Positions 1-6,694 of a stretch of DNA of 7,959 nucleotides are shown piece after piece (position 1 is the stretch's first letter; every line of letters begins with the position of its first letter). Source of the stretch: an uncultured Lachnospiraceae bacterium (GTDB taxonomy: Bacteria; Bacillota; Clostridia; Lachnospirales; Lachnospiraceae); contig CAJORC010000189.1 in the NCBI GenBank assembly GCA_905236615.1, forward strand, positions 1 through 7,959. The letters are read 5' to 3'. The notes beneath the pieces are model-generated. The model did no database searches. It was not told the DNA's origin and was given only the letters and a program-made list of their open reading frames with translations. The position numbers and the translations under genes were made by a program.

Positions 1-997
1 CGGCTCGGCAAGCCGCAACGGTATTCTCGTCAAAGGTTCAAATTACATGGAAATTCTCTCAAACACAAAGTATATCGCATTTGATAAAACAGGAACGCTT
101 ACAAAAGGTGTTTTTGAGGTAGACGCAATACATCATTCTCCTATTGAAGAAAAAGAACTTCTGCGTTATGCCGCTCTGGTTGAAAGTTCATCTTCCCACC
201 CCATCGCTGAAAGCCTGATACGCTCTTACGGAGAAGACATAAACCGCAGTGAAGTTACAGATATCGAAGAAATCAGCGGAAAGGGAATACTCGGTACGGT
301 TGACGGAAAAAGGATTGCCGTCGGAAACGGAAAGCTTATGGAGCTCATCGGTATTGATTATCTTCCATGTCACAGCGTCGGCACCATCATCCACGTTGCT
401 GCCGAAAAAGAGTACCTCGGTCACATAGTTATCTCTGACCAGCTGAAAGAAAATTCTGCAAAGGCTATAGAATTACTTCATAAAACAGGTATCAAAAAAA
501 CCGTCATGCTTACGGGAGATGCAGAGAATATTGCCGCTAAGATTGCCTCTGCCATAAAGACAGACTCTTATGTAAGCGAACTTTTACCGGCTGATAAGGT
601 AAATGAACTTGAAAAACTTCTGAGTCAGAAGGCTGATCCCTCAGAAGTTCTTGCCTTTGTTGGCGATGGAATAAATGATGCTCCTGTCTTAGCGCGTTCC
701 GATATAGGTATCGCAATGGGTGCATTGGGAAGCGACGCCGCGATCGAAGCTGCAGACGTTGTACTCATGGATGATGATCCGTTAAAAATACCTCTTGCCA
801 TTAAGATTTCAAAAAAATGCCTGCGGATAGTCAGGGAGAACATCGTTTTTTCACTGGCAGTTAAGGGTATCTGCCTGCTCCTCGGTGCGGTCGGCATCGC
901 AAATATGTGGCTTGCCGTTTTTGCCGATGTCGGTGTCATGGTCCTTGCCGTCCTGAATTCAGTGAGAGCTCTACATATAAAAAGAAACATCATTTAA
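1..997 (+). CDS. cadA: Heavy-metal (Zn/Cd) translocating P1B-type ATPase, C-terminal half, 5' partial
   Basis: This is the 3' part of a cation-pumping ATPase that exports Zn2+/Cd2+-type ions across the cytoplasmic membrane. The frame is open from base 2, so the ATG at 47 is internal: the 15 residues before it (ending GILVKGSNYM) match the conserved segment that normally precedes the phosphorylation site. Visible motifs, numbered from M47, are the phosphorylated Asp in DKTGTLT (D13), the HP dipeptide of the nucleotide domain (H51-P52) that is typical of P1B pumps, MLTGD, and GDGINDAP. Two C-terminal helices follow, carrying Lys (K273) and Asp in ADVG (D294). These match the Lys and Asp of the last two helices of ZntA/CadA, which points to the Zn/Cd/Pb subgroup rather than copper pumps. 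The upstream metal-binding domain and the CPC helix lie outside the window. An ArsR-type regulator follows 13 bases downstream and is probably co-transcribed. The family is certain; the exact metal and the symbol are inferred. Confidence 0.93.
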   Translation, partial: GSASRNGILVKGSNYMEILSNTKYIAFDKTGTLTKGVFEVDAIHHSPIEEKELLRYAALVESSSSHPIAESLIRSYGEDINRSEVTDIEEISGKGILGTVDGKRIAVGNGKLMELIGIDYLPCHSVGTIIHVAAEKEYLGHIVISDQLKENSAKAIELLHKTGIKKTVMLTGDAENIAAKIASAIKTDSYVSELLPADKVNELEKLLSQKADPSEVLAFVGDGINDAPVLARSDIGIAMGALGSDAAIEAADVVLMDDDPLKIPLAIKISKKCLRIVRENIVFSLAVKGICLLLGAVGIANMWLAVFADVGVMVLAVLNSVRALHIKRNII

Positions 998-1010
998 TAA
1001 GGATAATAAT

Positions 1011-1316
1011 ATGGATACAAATATAAAAAAAGCAAATGAAGACGAACTTTATGACCTTGCCGAGTTTTTCCATGTTTTCGGAGACTCAACAAGAATAAGG
1101 ATACTCTTTTGTCTTTTAGACGGAAAAATGATCGTCGGGGATATCGCGGAACGTCTTGGAATGACTGCGTCTGCGGTATCTCACCAGTTAAGGATACTTA
1201 AAACTTCACGTCTTGTCGGAAATCTCCGTCAGGGCAAAGAAATCGTTTACTTCCTTGCAGATGAGCATGTAAGAGAGATTCTTTCTGTCGGAATCGAACA
1301 TTTAAGAGAAAAATAA
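1011..1316 (+). CDS. ArsR/SmtB-family metal-responsive repressor with an alpha-5 zinc site
   Basis: A 101-residue winged-helix dimeric repressor, expected to leave its operator when it binds metal and so release efflux-pump transcription. The DNA-reading helix-turn-helix spans about residues 41-64, including the family signature TASAVSHQLRILK. The C-terminal helix carries D84, H86, H97 and E100 with the exact spacing D-x-H-x10-H-x2-E of the interhelical zinc site of SmtB and CzrA. The alpha-3 position that reads ELCVCD in Cd/Pb sensors (CadC) reads MIVGD here (residues 40-44), so that thiolate site is missing; the only cysteine is C34. I therefore infer Zn (or Co) sensing. The start is supported by AAGGA at 999-1003, seven bases upstream. 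The gene lies just after the efflux ATPase, the reverse of the common regulator-first order. Its operator should lie upstream of the ATPase, outside the window. A palindrome at 1330-1371 ends the unit. Confidence 0.92.
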   Translation: MDTNIKKANEDELYDLAEFFHVFGDSTRIRILFCLLDGKMIVGDIAERLGMTASAVSHQLRILKTSRLVGNLRQGKEIVYFLADEHVREILSVGIEHLREK

Positions 1317-1329
1317 ACAGAATGAGGAA

Positions 1330-1371
1330 GGACGATTCCCCGGTTTCAGTTTTGAAACCGGGGAACCGTCC
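1330..1371. terminator. Long palindromic hairpin between convergent genes, probable terminator
   Basis: Two 19-base arms (1330-1348 and 1353-1371) pair around a GTTT loop with a single A/C mismatch, giving a very stable GC-rich stem. It begins 13 bases after the repressor stop and ends 4 bases before the stop of the convergent L,D-transpeptidase, so it could end transcription from both sides. The U-tract is poor: TATTTTAAT on the + side, and on the - side a T-rich run only about 10 bases further on. Its role as an intrinsic terminator is therefore likely but not certain. It could instead be a dispersed REP-like palindrome. Confidence 0.6.
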
Positions 1372-1375
1372 TATT

Positions 1376-2629
1376 TTAATACACTATTACACAGGTTCCG
1401 CTATCAACCATATCATAAAGCTGATATGCAAAATTCTTGGGAAGATTTATGCAGCCGTGTGAGCCGCCGGTTCTCCATATATTTCCTCCAAAGCGGCTTC
1501 TCCATGTTGCGTCATGCAGACCGACACCTGCCCATGTGAGGCGGAGCCATCTGTGAACATGTGAAATGTAATCTGCGCCTTTTAAGTCTTTTTCCTTCTT
1601 CTTCTCAGTTATGTAGAAAGTTCCCGTGGGGGTTTCTCTCCCACCTCTTTTTCCTGTCACACAGTCGGAACTTACAGTACAATTACCGGAAACATAATAA
1701 TAAACTCTCTGTTCCGATTTATCCACTTCAATATAAGTATCGGGAAGTTTATCATTGTCCATTTCAACTTTCATGATTGGTTTTCTCTCGGTTTCCGAAC
1801 TCAGTTTTGCCCCAAGCTCACGAACAGCCTCCCATTCACCGATAGTATCAACGATATTTCCCCATGTACCGCCTTTTACCACAGTCTCCTCTCCGTTGTG
1901 CTTTACAAAATTAAATGAAAGACTTCCGGAAGTATCGTAACTGTTGATGACATTTCTCGCACTCTTTCCGAAATTCTCACTTACTGATATTGTCTTCATA
2001 AGTTCTTCTTCGGAATTGGCTGCATTTGCACTCGCAGAAACCACAAATTCGACATCATTATATGAGATCGATCTTCCATTGGTGTAGCGGATATTCCAGT
2101 CCTGTATCTTCGAAGAAAAATCCCTGAAAAGTTCGAGCTGTTCAGTATCAGATTCCTCATAATAATCAGACAGCTCAAAATTCCCGTCATAATCATTCTC
2201 TTCAATAGCCTTTACAAGATCATCAATCCTGACTTTTTCAGATATATGTCCGTCGTCGGACAACAGCCCGTTTCCTGAAATTACAGCCCTCTGAAAATCC
2301 TTTCTCGAAGGATTGTCGATCGCATCCGTTATGTTATTCCTGATTTCTTCGAAATCATTTACTTTGGAAACAGTTTTATCAGGATTATAAGCAAGAGGAA
2401 ATGACAGATCCGGATAGAATGTGGCATTAACCGGAAACGTCGCAAGAAAAACACCGTTCTCAACCAGTGAAATATTACCGATATGCTTAACGACGCTCTC
2501 TCCCGGACGGTCAATATCATGCGTCAGAACATTATATCTGTAACCGGTAAATGACGTCACAAAGATCAATGCCGCCAGCGCAAAGAGCGAAATAGACAAT
2601 ACAAATAACAGCCTTTTTATTCCCTTCAT
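1376..2629 (-). CDS. Membrane-anchored L,D-transpeptidase (YkuD domain), peptidoglycan cross-linking
   Basis: A 417-residue cell-wall enzyme expected to form 3-3 cross-links between peptidoglycan stem peptides outside the membrane, using a cysteine nucleophile and bypassing classical penicillin-binding proteins. An N-terminal hydrophobic helix (about 7-26) after MKGIKR acts as an uncleaved signal anchor. Residues about 35-290 form an extracellular region that resembles the clostridial PG_binding_4-type domain seen in this family, although I assign it only by position and length. The YkuD catalytic domain covers about 297-417, with GGRETPTGTFYI (329-340), H372, and the signature SHGCIN with catalytic C393 (codon 1451-1453). 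All expected catalytic residues are present and the length fits the clostridial architecture. The start is supported by AAGGGAG at 2637-2643, seven bases from the ATG. It is a single-gene unit, divergent from the chemotaxis receptor, with an extended -10 promoter candidate close upstream. The substrate and cross-link type are inferred from the family. Confidence 0.93.
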   Translation of the reverse strand: MKGIKRLLFVLSISLFALAALIFVTSFTGYRYNVLTHDIDRPGESVVKHIGNISLVENGVFLATFPVNATFYPDLSFPLAYNPDKTVSKVNDFEEIRNNITDAIDNPSRKDFQRAVISGNGLLSDDGHISEKVRIDDLVKAIEENDYDGNFELSDYYEESDTEQLELFRDFSSKIQDWNIRYTNGRSISYNDVEFVVSASANAANSEEELMKTISVSENFGKSARNVINSYDTSGSLSFNFVKHNGEETVVKGGTWGNIVDTIGEWEAVRELGAKLSSETERKPIMKVEMDNDKLPDTYIEVDKSEQRVYYYVSGNCTVSSDCVTGKRGGRETPTGTFYITEKKKEKDLKGADYISHVHRWLRLTWAGVGLHDATWRSRFGGNIWRTGGSHGCINLPKNFAYQLYDMVDSGTCVIVY

Positions 2630-2661
2630 AAAATATCTCCCTTAAAATACACTCGAAATCC

Positions 2662-2670
2662 ATTGTACCA
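2662..2670 (-). promoter_or_regulatory. Candidate extended -10 promoter for the L,D-transpeptidase gene
   Basis: Read on the - strand, the bases are TGG followed by TACAAT, an extended -10 (TGnTATAAT) with one mismatch in the hexamer. It lies 32 bases upstream of the transpeptidase ATG, leaving a short leader that contains the AAGGGAG ribosome binding site. No convincing -35 hexamer is found 16-18 bases upstream, which is tolerated for extended -10 promoters. This is a sequence match only. Confidence 0.45.
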
Positions 2671-2732
2671 CAGATAATATTAAAAATCTCTCATCAAAAG
2701 CGGCAAAATGTATGAAATTTTATCCTAAATAC

Positions 2733-2760
2733 TTGTCAATAAAGACTAATGATATATAGA
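2733..2760 (+). promoter_or_regulatory. Alternative sigma-A type promoter for the chemotaxis receptor
   Basis: TTGTCA (2733-2738) and TATAGA (2755-2760) are separated by 16 bases, each one or two bases from the vegetative consensus. It overlaps the sigma-28 candidate, so the two would compete or give constitutive plus regulated expression. The region is AT-rich and such matches arise easily by chance, hence the lower confidence. Confidence 0.35.
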
Positions 2761-2773
2761 TTTCTGCCGAAAT
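2747..2773 (+). promoter_or_regulatory. Candidate SigD/FliA (sigma-28) flagellar-type promoter for the chemotaxis receptor
   Basis: TAAT (2747-2750), exactly 15 bases, then GCCGAAAT (2766-2773). The Bacillus SigD consensus is TAAA-N14-16-GCCGATAT, so the match is 3 of 4 and 7 of 8 with ideal spacing. Transcription would start near 2780, about 30 bases before the receptor ATG, leaving room for the AGGAGG ribosome binding site at 2802-2807. The position directly before a chemotaxis receptor fits the flagellar regulon. An overlapping sigma-A alternative is listed separately. Confidence 0.6.
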
Positions 2774-2812
2774 ATGTAATGTACACTTTTTTGCATTTTT
2801 CAGGAGGATCTT

Positions 2813-4810
2813 ATGGCTAAAAAAGAAAAGAAAGCAACCGTACGCACAAAATTGATCACTGTTATGATGCTTATCTGTATTGTTCCTATTGTGGTTTCAC
2901 TTCTGATAAGCTATAACAATTCCATGAAGCAGACTTTAACTGACTGCGAAACCATCAGCGACAAACAGACTAATATAATCGCGAGCGAATTTAAGACCAT
3001 CATAGGTCAGAATCTCCGCGTTCTTGAAGCTGTAGCTCAAAGTCCATACACTATCGAATTTATCAAAAATGCAGAAAACCGCAACCTTGATGAAATGCAG
3101 AATTATATAATACAGCTCAATAAATCCTTAGGCGATTCCAACGATATCGTAGTATCAGACGGTACAGGACAGCAGATCGTCAGAACTTCCGGCGACCTTG
3201 TAAATATAGGGGACAGAGACTATTTCAAAGATGCCATGAAGGGTGAGGAAATAGTATCTGACGTCCTCGTGTCCAAAGCCACAGGTTCACGAATAGTCGT
3301 TCTTGCTGTTCCGATCATAGATACTGACAATACTGTTCTCGGTACGGTACAGAAGTCTTATGATCTTTCATTTTTACATGATTTTCTCCTTTCAAACATA
3401 GATGCATCCGAAGGACAGGAGTGTTTCGTTGTTTCCAGAGGTGCTGACCTGATCGCTCATTCATCTTATGAGATCGACGTTAATGACGAAGTCCAGAACT
3501 TTAGCAGTTCCCAGTTTATAACTGACAATAAGGACTCCGGACATTATGAAGCAGTAAGAAACGGCACCAAATTCATTATGGCTTACAGAAAAGATACTAC
3601 AACCGGATGGACTGTAGTAACGGCAATGGACTTTAACATGACTACAGCATCAGCAAGACGCAGTGCTTACATAACGATCGGCATCGGTCTTCTTATGCTC
3701 ATCATTGCCGTCTTTGTATCACTCAGCATGGCAAATTCCTTTGTAAAGCCTCTGAGAGTGCTCAATGTCAGTATCGGAAAGCTTTCCGAAGGAGAATTTT
3801 CACCGATCACGCAGTTTACTAACCGAAATGATGAATTCGGCCGGATTATCAGTAATACCAACTCGGTTATCGAAACTCTGGACAAGATCATTTCGAATAT
3901 TAAAGTTTCTACAAAGGATGTTAATGAATCCTCCGAAAGCCTTGCAGAAACAGCTAATCAGATCTCGCAGACAGCTGAGAGCGTTGCAACCGCAGTTCAG
4001 GAAATTGCAACCGGAGCAACACAGCAGGCTGATGAGATCCAGAGTGTAACAGAAAATGTTGAAAGCATCAGCGACGCAACAGCGAAAGTTCAGACGGGTA
4101 CTGACGAATTGTCAGAACTTGCTACAAACATGCAGGATGCAAGTAATACTTCCGCAGAAAGTCTCGATGCACTCCAGAAGAGCAGCCAGAAGATGAGTGA
4201 GAGCATTGACCAGATTTCGGCACAGATCGGCTCTACCGGTGAATCCGTAGACAATATCAACAGCAAGGTCGAAGAGATCGCTTCAATCGCAGCCCAGACC
4301 AATCTCCTTTCCCTTAATGCTTCGATCGAGGCTGCAAGAGCCGGAGAAGCCGGTAAGGGATTTGCCGTTGTTGCTGATGAGATCAGTCATCTTGCTGATA
4401 ATTCCCGCAACCTTGCAAACGGTATCCGTGCAGAAATGGATATTCTTCTTACAAAGTCACGTTCAGCGGTTGAAATGGCAAGTGCCGTAATGAATGAGAA
4501 CAACCATCAGCAGGATGTTATCAATACCACAGTTACAAGCGTTAACGATATCCTGAATGATATTACCGCAACAGTTGATAAGATAAAGACTATCGACAGT
4601 GAAGTTGCTTCATGTGTTAAATCCAATAATGTTGTTTCGGATGCAATGTCATCACTTTCCGCTATCAGTGAAGAAAATGCAGCATCCTCCGAGACTACCG
4701 GTGCAGCTGTTGAAGAGCTTTCCGCAACAGTTACCACACTTGCCGGTTCTGCCGACTCTCTTAAGACTGTAGCTGAAAAACTCAGCGGAGATATGGCATT
4801 CTTCAAGTAA
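2813..4810 (+). CDS. Methyl-accepting chemotaxis protein with dCache sensor, HAMP and signalling domain
   Basis: A 665-residue transmembrane chemoreceptor that senses an extracellular ligand and controls the CheA kinase and hence flagellar rotation. TM1 is at about 14-33. The extracellular sensor (about 36-284) looks like a double-Cache domain, with the membrane-distal signature [11 protein letters not shown] (134-144) and a following segment of about 30 residues rich in strands. TM2 is at about 286-306, followed by HAMP (about 307-360, with KPL near its start). The cytoplasmic coiled-coil hairpin has a fully conserved tip, [16 protein letters not shown] (497-512) followed by [13 protein letters not shown] (513-525). 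Arm lengths fit the long 44-heptad class common in Firmicutes. There is no C-terminal pentapeptide for tethering the methyltransferase; the protein ends MAFFK. The start is well supported by AGGAGG at 2802-2807, five bases upstream. It is a single-gene unit between a probable SigD promoter and a strong terminator. The ligand is unknown. Confidence 0.95.
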   Translation: MAKKEKKATVRTKLITVMMLICIVPIVVSLLISYNNSMKQTLTDCETISDKQTNIIASEFKTIIGQNLRVLEAVAQSPYTIEFIKNAENRNLDEMQNYIIQLNKSLGDSNDIVVSDGTGQQIVRTSGDLVNIGDRDYFKDAMKGEEIVSDVLVSKATGSRIVVLAVPIIDTDNTVLGTVQKSYDLSFLHDFLLSNIDASEGQECFVVSRGADLIAHSSYEIDVNDEVQNFSSSQFITDNKDSGHYEAVRNGTKFIMAYRKDTTTGWTVVTAMDFNMTTASARRSAYITIGIGLLMLIIAVFVSLSMANSFVKPLRVLNVSIGKLSEGEFSPITQFTNRNDEFGRIISNTNSVIETLDKIISNIKVSTKDVNESSESLAETANQISQTAESVATAVQEIATGATQQADEIQSVTENVESISDATAKVQTGTDELSELATNMQDASNTSAESLDALQKSSQKMSESIDQISAQIGSTGESVDNINSKVEEIASIAAQTNLLSLNASIEAARAGEAGKGFAVVADEISHLADNSRNLANGIRAEMDILLTKSRSAVEMASAVMNENNHQQDVINTTVTSVNDILNDITATVDKIKTIDSEVASCVKSNNVVSDAMSSLSAISEENAASSETTGAAVEELSATVTTLAGSADSLKTVAEKLSGDMAFFK

Positions 4811-4825
4811 GTTTTATCGCATCTT

Positions 4826-4873
4826 AAAAGACCGTGTGTATGAAATGAACAATTCCATACATACGGTCTTTTT
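4826..4873. terminator. Bidirectional intrinsic terminator between the receptor gene and the convergent operon
   Basis: Two 17-base arms (4826-4842 and 4856-4872) pair around a 13-base loop with a single G-U wobble. The outer ends are AAAA and TTTT, so the stem is followed by a T-run on either strand (CTTTTT on +, TCTTTTAAG on -). It starts 15 bases after the receptor stop. Its distal arm touches the stop codon of the convergent hydrolase gene (4872-4874), so one compact hairpin serves both transcripts. Confidence 0.85.
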
Positions 4874-6032
4874 AATTCTTAACTGAATGTCTCAGTAATT
4901 CCATTCCCACATCATATGTCTTACCATTTACTGCATCATAAAGCCAGTCAGACATTTTGGTTCCATTTTGGGTAAATACGTTAAAATAGCGTTCCCGTAC
5001 ACTTGTGTGTACTGTCCCTCCCATAGTTACCAGAGGAATCCTCCAGTCATTTATAAAAAAGTTAAAATCCGGATTTATCTCTTTCAGTTCCGATATCATT
5101 TTTGACAGTTTAATATGAAACTCCCTTTGGATCTTTTCATCGGTCTCATATCTTTTATTTTTGATATCGTTATAGTAGGAGCAAAGGACAAAATCGTGTA
5201 TCGAACTTGAATAAAGATATCTGAAGCGCTTTCCGTATTTTTTATAAAGATTCCTGTACCAGTCAAGCGTTATATTATCAGACTCTATAGGCTCACAGAA
5301 GCTCTCCTTTGCCTTCCATATATTTTCTGCAGTCTCCCTCCATCCATCAAATAAAAGCTGTCCGCTGTCAGAAAAGAGAGTTATCTCCTCTGCTTCCGGA
5401 TAATAATCATCCACGATTTCTCCCGCAAGTGCAGGTACTGCGAACGCCCCTGCCGAATTTCCGGCTATCAGAAGTTTTCCCGGATTCTTAAAATACTTTT
5501 TTGAGACTTTCATACTTTCAAGGAAGTTCTTATATCCATGAAAATGAAGTATCTCTTCCTCTCCGTCTTCATTCTTAAATGGATAATCATTATCTCCGAT
5601 ATGAAAATCGCCCGTGGCATAAGTTATAACGACAAAACTCCAGTCACTGAAGGGATTTTTCTCAGTATTTATCTCCGTTATCCCGACATTAATATTCATT
5701 ATCTGGGTAAAAGTTCTCAGATTATTCCAATAATAATTCGGAAGTCCGGCTGCGACCTTTCCGCCGGTCACCGGTCTTGCCGCCATATATTCATTCCATG
5801 CGACACCGCCCCCCGAAAGGAATATACAGAGTTTATCCGGATTTCCAAATTTCAGGTATATATGATATTCGGAACCGTCACCGGACATTCCCCTTTCCAG
5901 CGGTACTCTGTACCATTTCATCAGTTCAGGACTTTCCGGAATATCATCTGCTTCCCTGCCGAAATCGATTATCGCTTTCTCAATAGTCTTTTCAACAAAG
6001 TCGCCTATTTTTGATTTTAATTCTTTATTCAT
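4872..6032 (-). CDS. Notum/pectin-acetylesterase-like serine hydrolase without signal peptide
   Basis: A 386-residue alpha/beta-hydrolase-fold protein resembling the pectinacetylesterase/Notum family, which removes acyl groups from polysaccharides or proteins. In order, it shows an oxyanion-loop glycine cluster FLSGGGVAWN (71-80), YATGDFHIGD (138-147) in the place of the family's YCSSD-type motif, the nucleophile elbow GNSAG with S193, a likely acid D280 (SSSIHDFVL), and a likely base H342 (GGTVHTS). Spacing and order fit a Ser-Asp-His triad; D280 is the least certain. The N-terminus (MNKELKSKIGDF) is polar and charged with no signal peptide or membrane helix, so the enzyme should be cytoplasmic, unlike most relatives. 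The gene is last in a three-gene operon; its ATG overlaps the upstream stop by four bases (ATGA), which suggests translational coupling. The partner acyltransferase upstream suggests an ester substrate, possibly de-acylation of a shared product. The substrate is not predictable. Confidence 0.75.
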   Translation of the reverse strand: MNKELKSKIGDFVEKTIEKAIIDFGREADDIPESPELMKWYRVPLERGMSGDGSEYHIYLKFGNPDKLCIFLSGGGVAWNEYMAARPVTGGKVAAGLPNYYWNNLRTFTQIMNINVGITEINTEKNPFSDWSFVVITYATGDFHIGDNDYPFKNEDGEEEILHFHGYKNFLESMKVSKKYFKNPGKLLIAGNSAGAFAVPALAGEIVDDYYPEAEEITLFSDSGQLLFDGWRETAENIWKAKESFCEPIESDNITLDWYRNLYKKYGKRFRYLYSSSIHDFVLCSYYNDIKNKRYETDEKIQREFHIKLSKMISELKEINPDFNFFINDWRIPLVTMGGTVHTSVRERYFNVFTQNGTKMSDWLYDAVNGKTYDVGMELLRHSVKN

Positions 6033-6694
6033 AGATTGAACATCTTTCCGGAAGCGTTTTTAAGGTCGCGGAAACGAAAGATTATAACCGCTGCCAGCAG
6101 GATAAGATAGATCATGATACTGATAGCTGCAGGCCACGGAAATTTATTCATATTGTTACAGATAAAAATTATCTGAAGCAGCGCCAGTATGACATCAAGT
6201 ATCAGATAAAAAATATACTCATCAAGTCTGAGCTTCATGACCGCCGCAATGATTATGGTCGCAATCGCCAGGGCTGTAAGAGTCGATGGTATCATCCAGT
6301 TAAAACTCCAGCCGTAAAAGCCGGTTTTCAGATCGACATAAACATCAATGATTATCGCAACTATTACTTCGCCCGTTATTACCTTCAGAAGGTTATTCCT
6401 TAAGTAGAGGGTTGTCAGAATTGTAAACCATCCTACTGCAATTCCTAAAATTACCGGTCCGATAAACGAATGGACACCATGAGTCATTATATTTATGCTT
6501 ATAAATACTATTTCAAGCGCAACTGCAATAAAAGTGCATATCTTTATAAAACTGAGATTACTTATCTTGGGTGGATCAAGCAGAGGAAATACCCTGTTTT
6601 CTTCGCCTTCAAGTCTGCTTACACGTCCCTGACACAAAGGACAGCAGCTTTTATTTCCTCTTATATTCACCTTGCATTTTGAGCAGTACTGCAT
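6029..6694 (-). CDS. Zinc-ribbon integral membrane protein, DUF6320-like, unknown function
   Basis: A 221-residue membrane protein of unknown function. The N-terminus carries a rubredoxin-like zinc ribbon with C4-x2-C7 and C18-x2-C21 (PLCQG after C18), expected to sit in the cytoplasm. A linker with a PPK turn (41-43) follows, and then six hydrophobic helices at about 48-69, 74-97, 102-121, 131-152, 157-178 and 186-208. A short basic tail (RFRDLKNASGK) ends the protein. From memory this pattern matches the uncharacterised family DUF6320 of Clostridia; the match has not been searched. Its ATG shares one base with the stop of the upstream acyltransferase (TAATG) and a GGGGGA ribosome binding site lies inside that gene, while its own stop overlaps the hydrolase start by four bases. 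This tight coupling argues that the three products act together. It might anchor or scaffold the two soluble enzymes or move a lipid-linked substrate, but nothing in the sequence shows transport chemistry. Confidence 0.8.
   Translation of the reverse strand: MQYCSKCKVNIRGNKSCCPLCQGRVSRLEGEENRVFPLLDPPKISNLSFIKICTFIAVALEIVFISINIMTHGVHSFIGPVILGIAVGWFTILTTLYLRNNLLKVITGEVIVAIIIDVYVDLKTGFYGWSFNWMIPSTLTALAIATIIIAAVMKLRLDEYIFYLILDVILALLQIIFICNNMNKFPWPAAISIMIYLILLAAVIIFRFRDLKNASGKMFNL

Noticed and set aside
47..49. ATG at 47 as the start of the ATPase gene
   Set aside because: The frame is open upstream to the window edge and encodes the conserved segment before DKTGT; a pump needs the missing N-terminal membrane domain. 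The gene is cut by the window, not short.
625..993. 122-residue open frame on the - strand within the ATPase gene
   Set aside because: It is antisense to conserved GDGINDAP and transmembrane coding sequence; its composition is that of a shadow frame.
2692..2697. TTGATG (- strand) as the -35 of the transpeptidase promoter
   Set aside because: It lies 24 bases from the TACAAT -10, well outside the usual 16-18.
2740..2773. TAAA at 2740-2743 as the -35 of the sigma-28 promoter
   Set aside because: The spacing to GCCGAAAT would be 22 bases, too long; TAAT at 2747-2750 gives the expected 15.
2630..2812. Possible riboswitch or small RNA in the divergent intergenic region
   Set aside because: Only 183 AT-rich bases with no stable hairpin or recognisable aptamer; both leaders are short and the region is explained by promoters and ribosome binding sites.
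4507..4806. 99-residue open frame on the - strand within the chemoreceptor gene
   Set aside because: It is a shadow of the repetitive coiled-coil coding region, low in complexity and without a start signal.
5538..6014. 158-residue open frame on the + strand opposite the hydrolase
   Set aside because: It lies entirely antisense to a gene with clear hydrolase motifs, has no good ribosome binding site and shows no recognisable domain.
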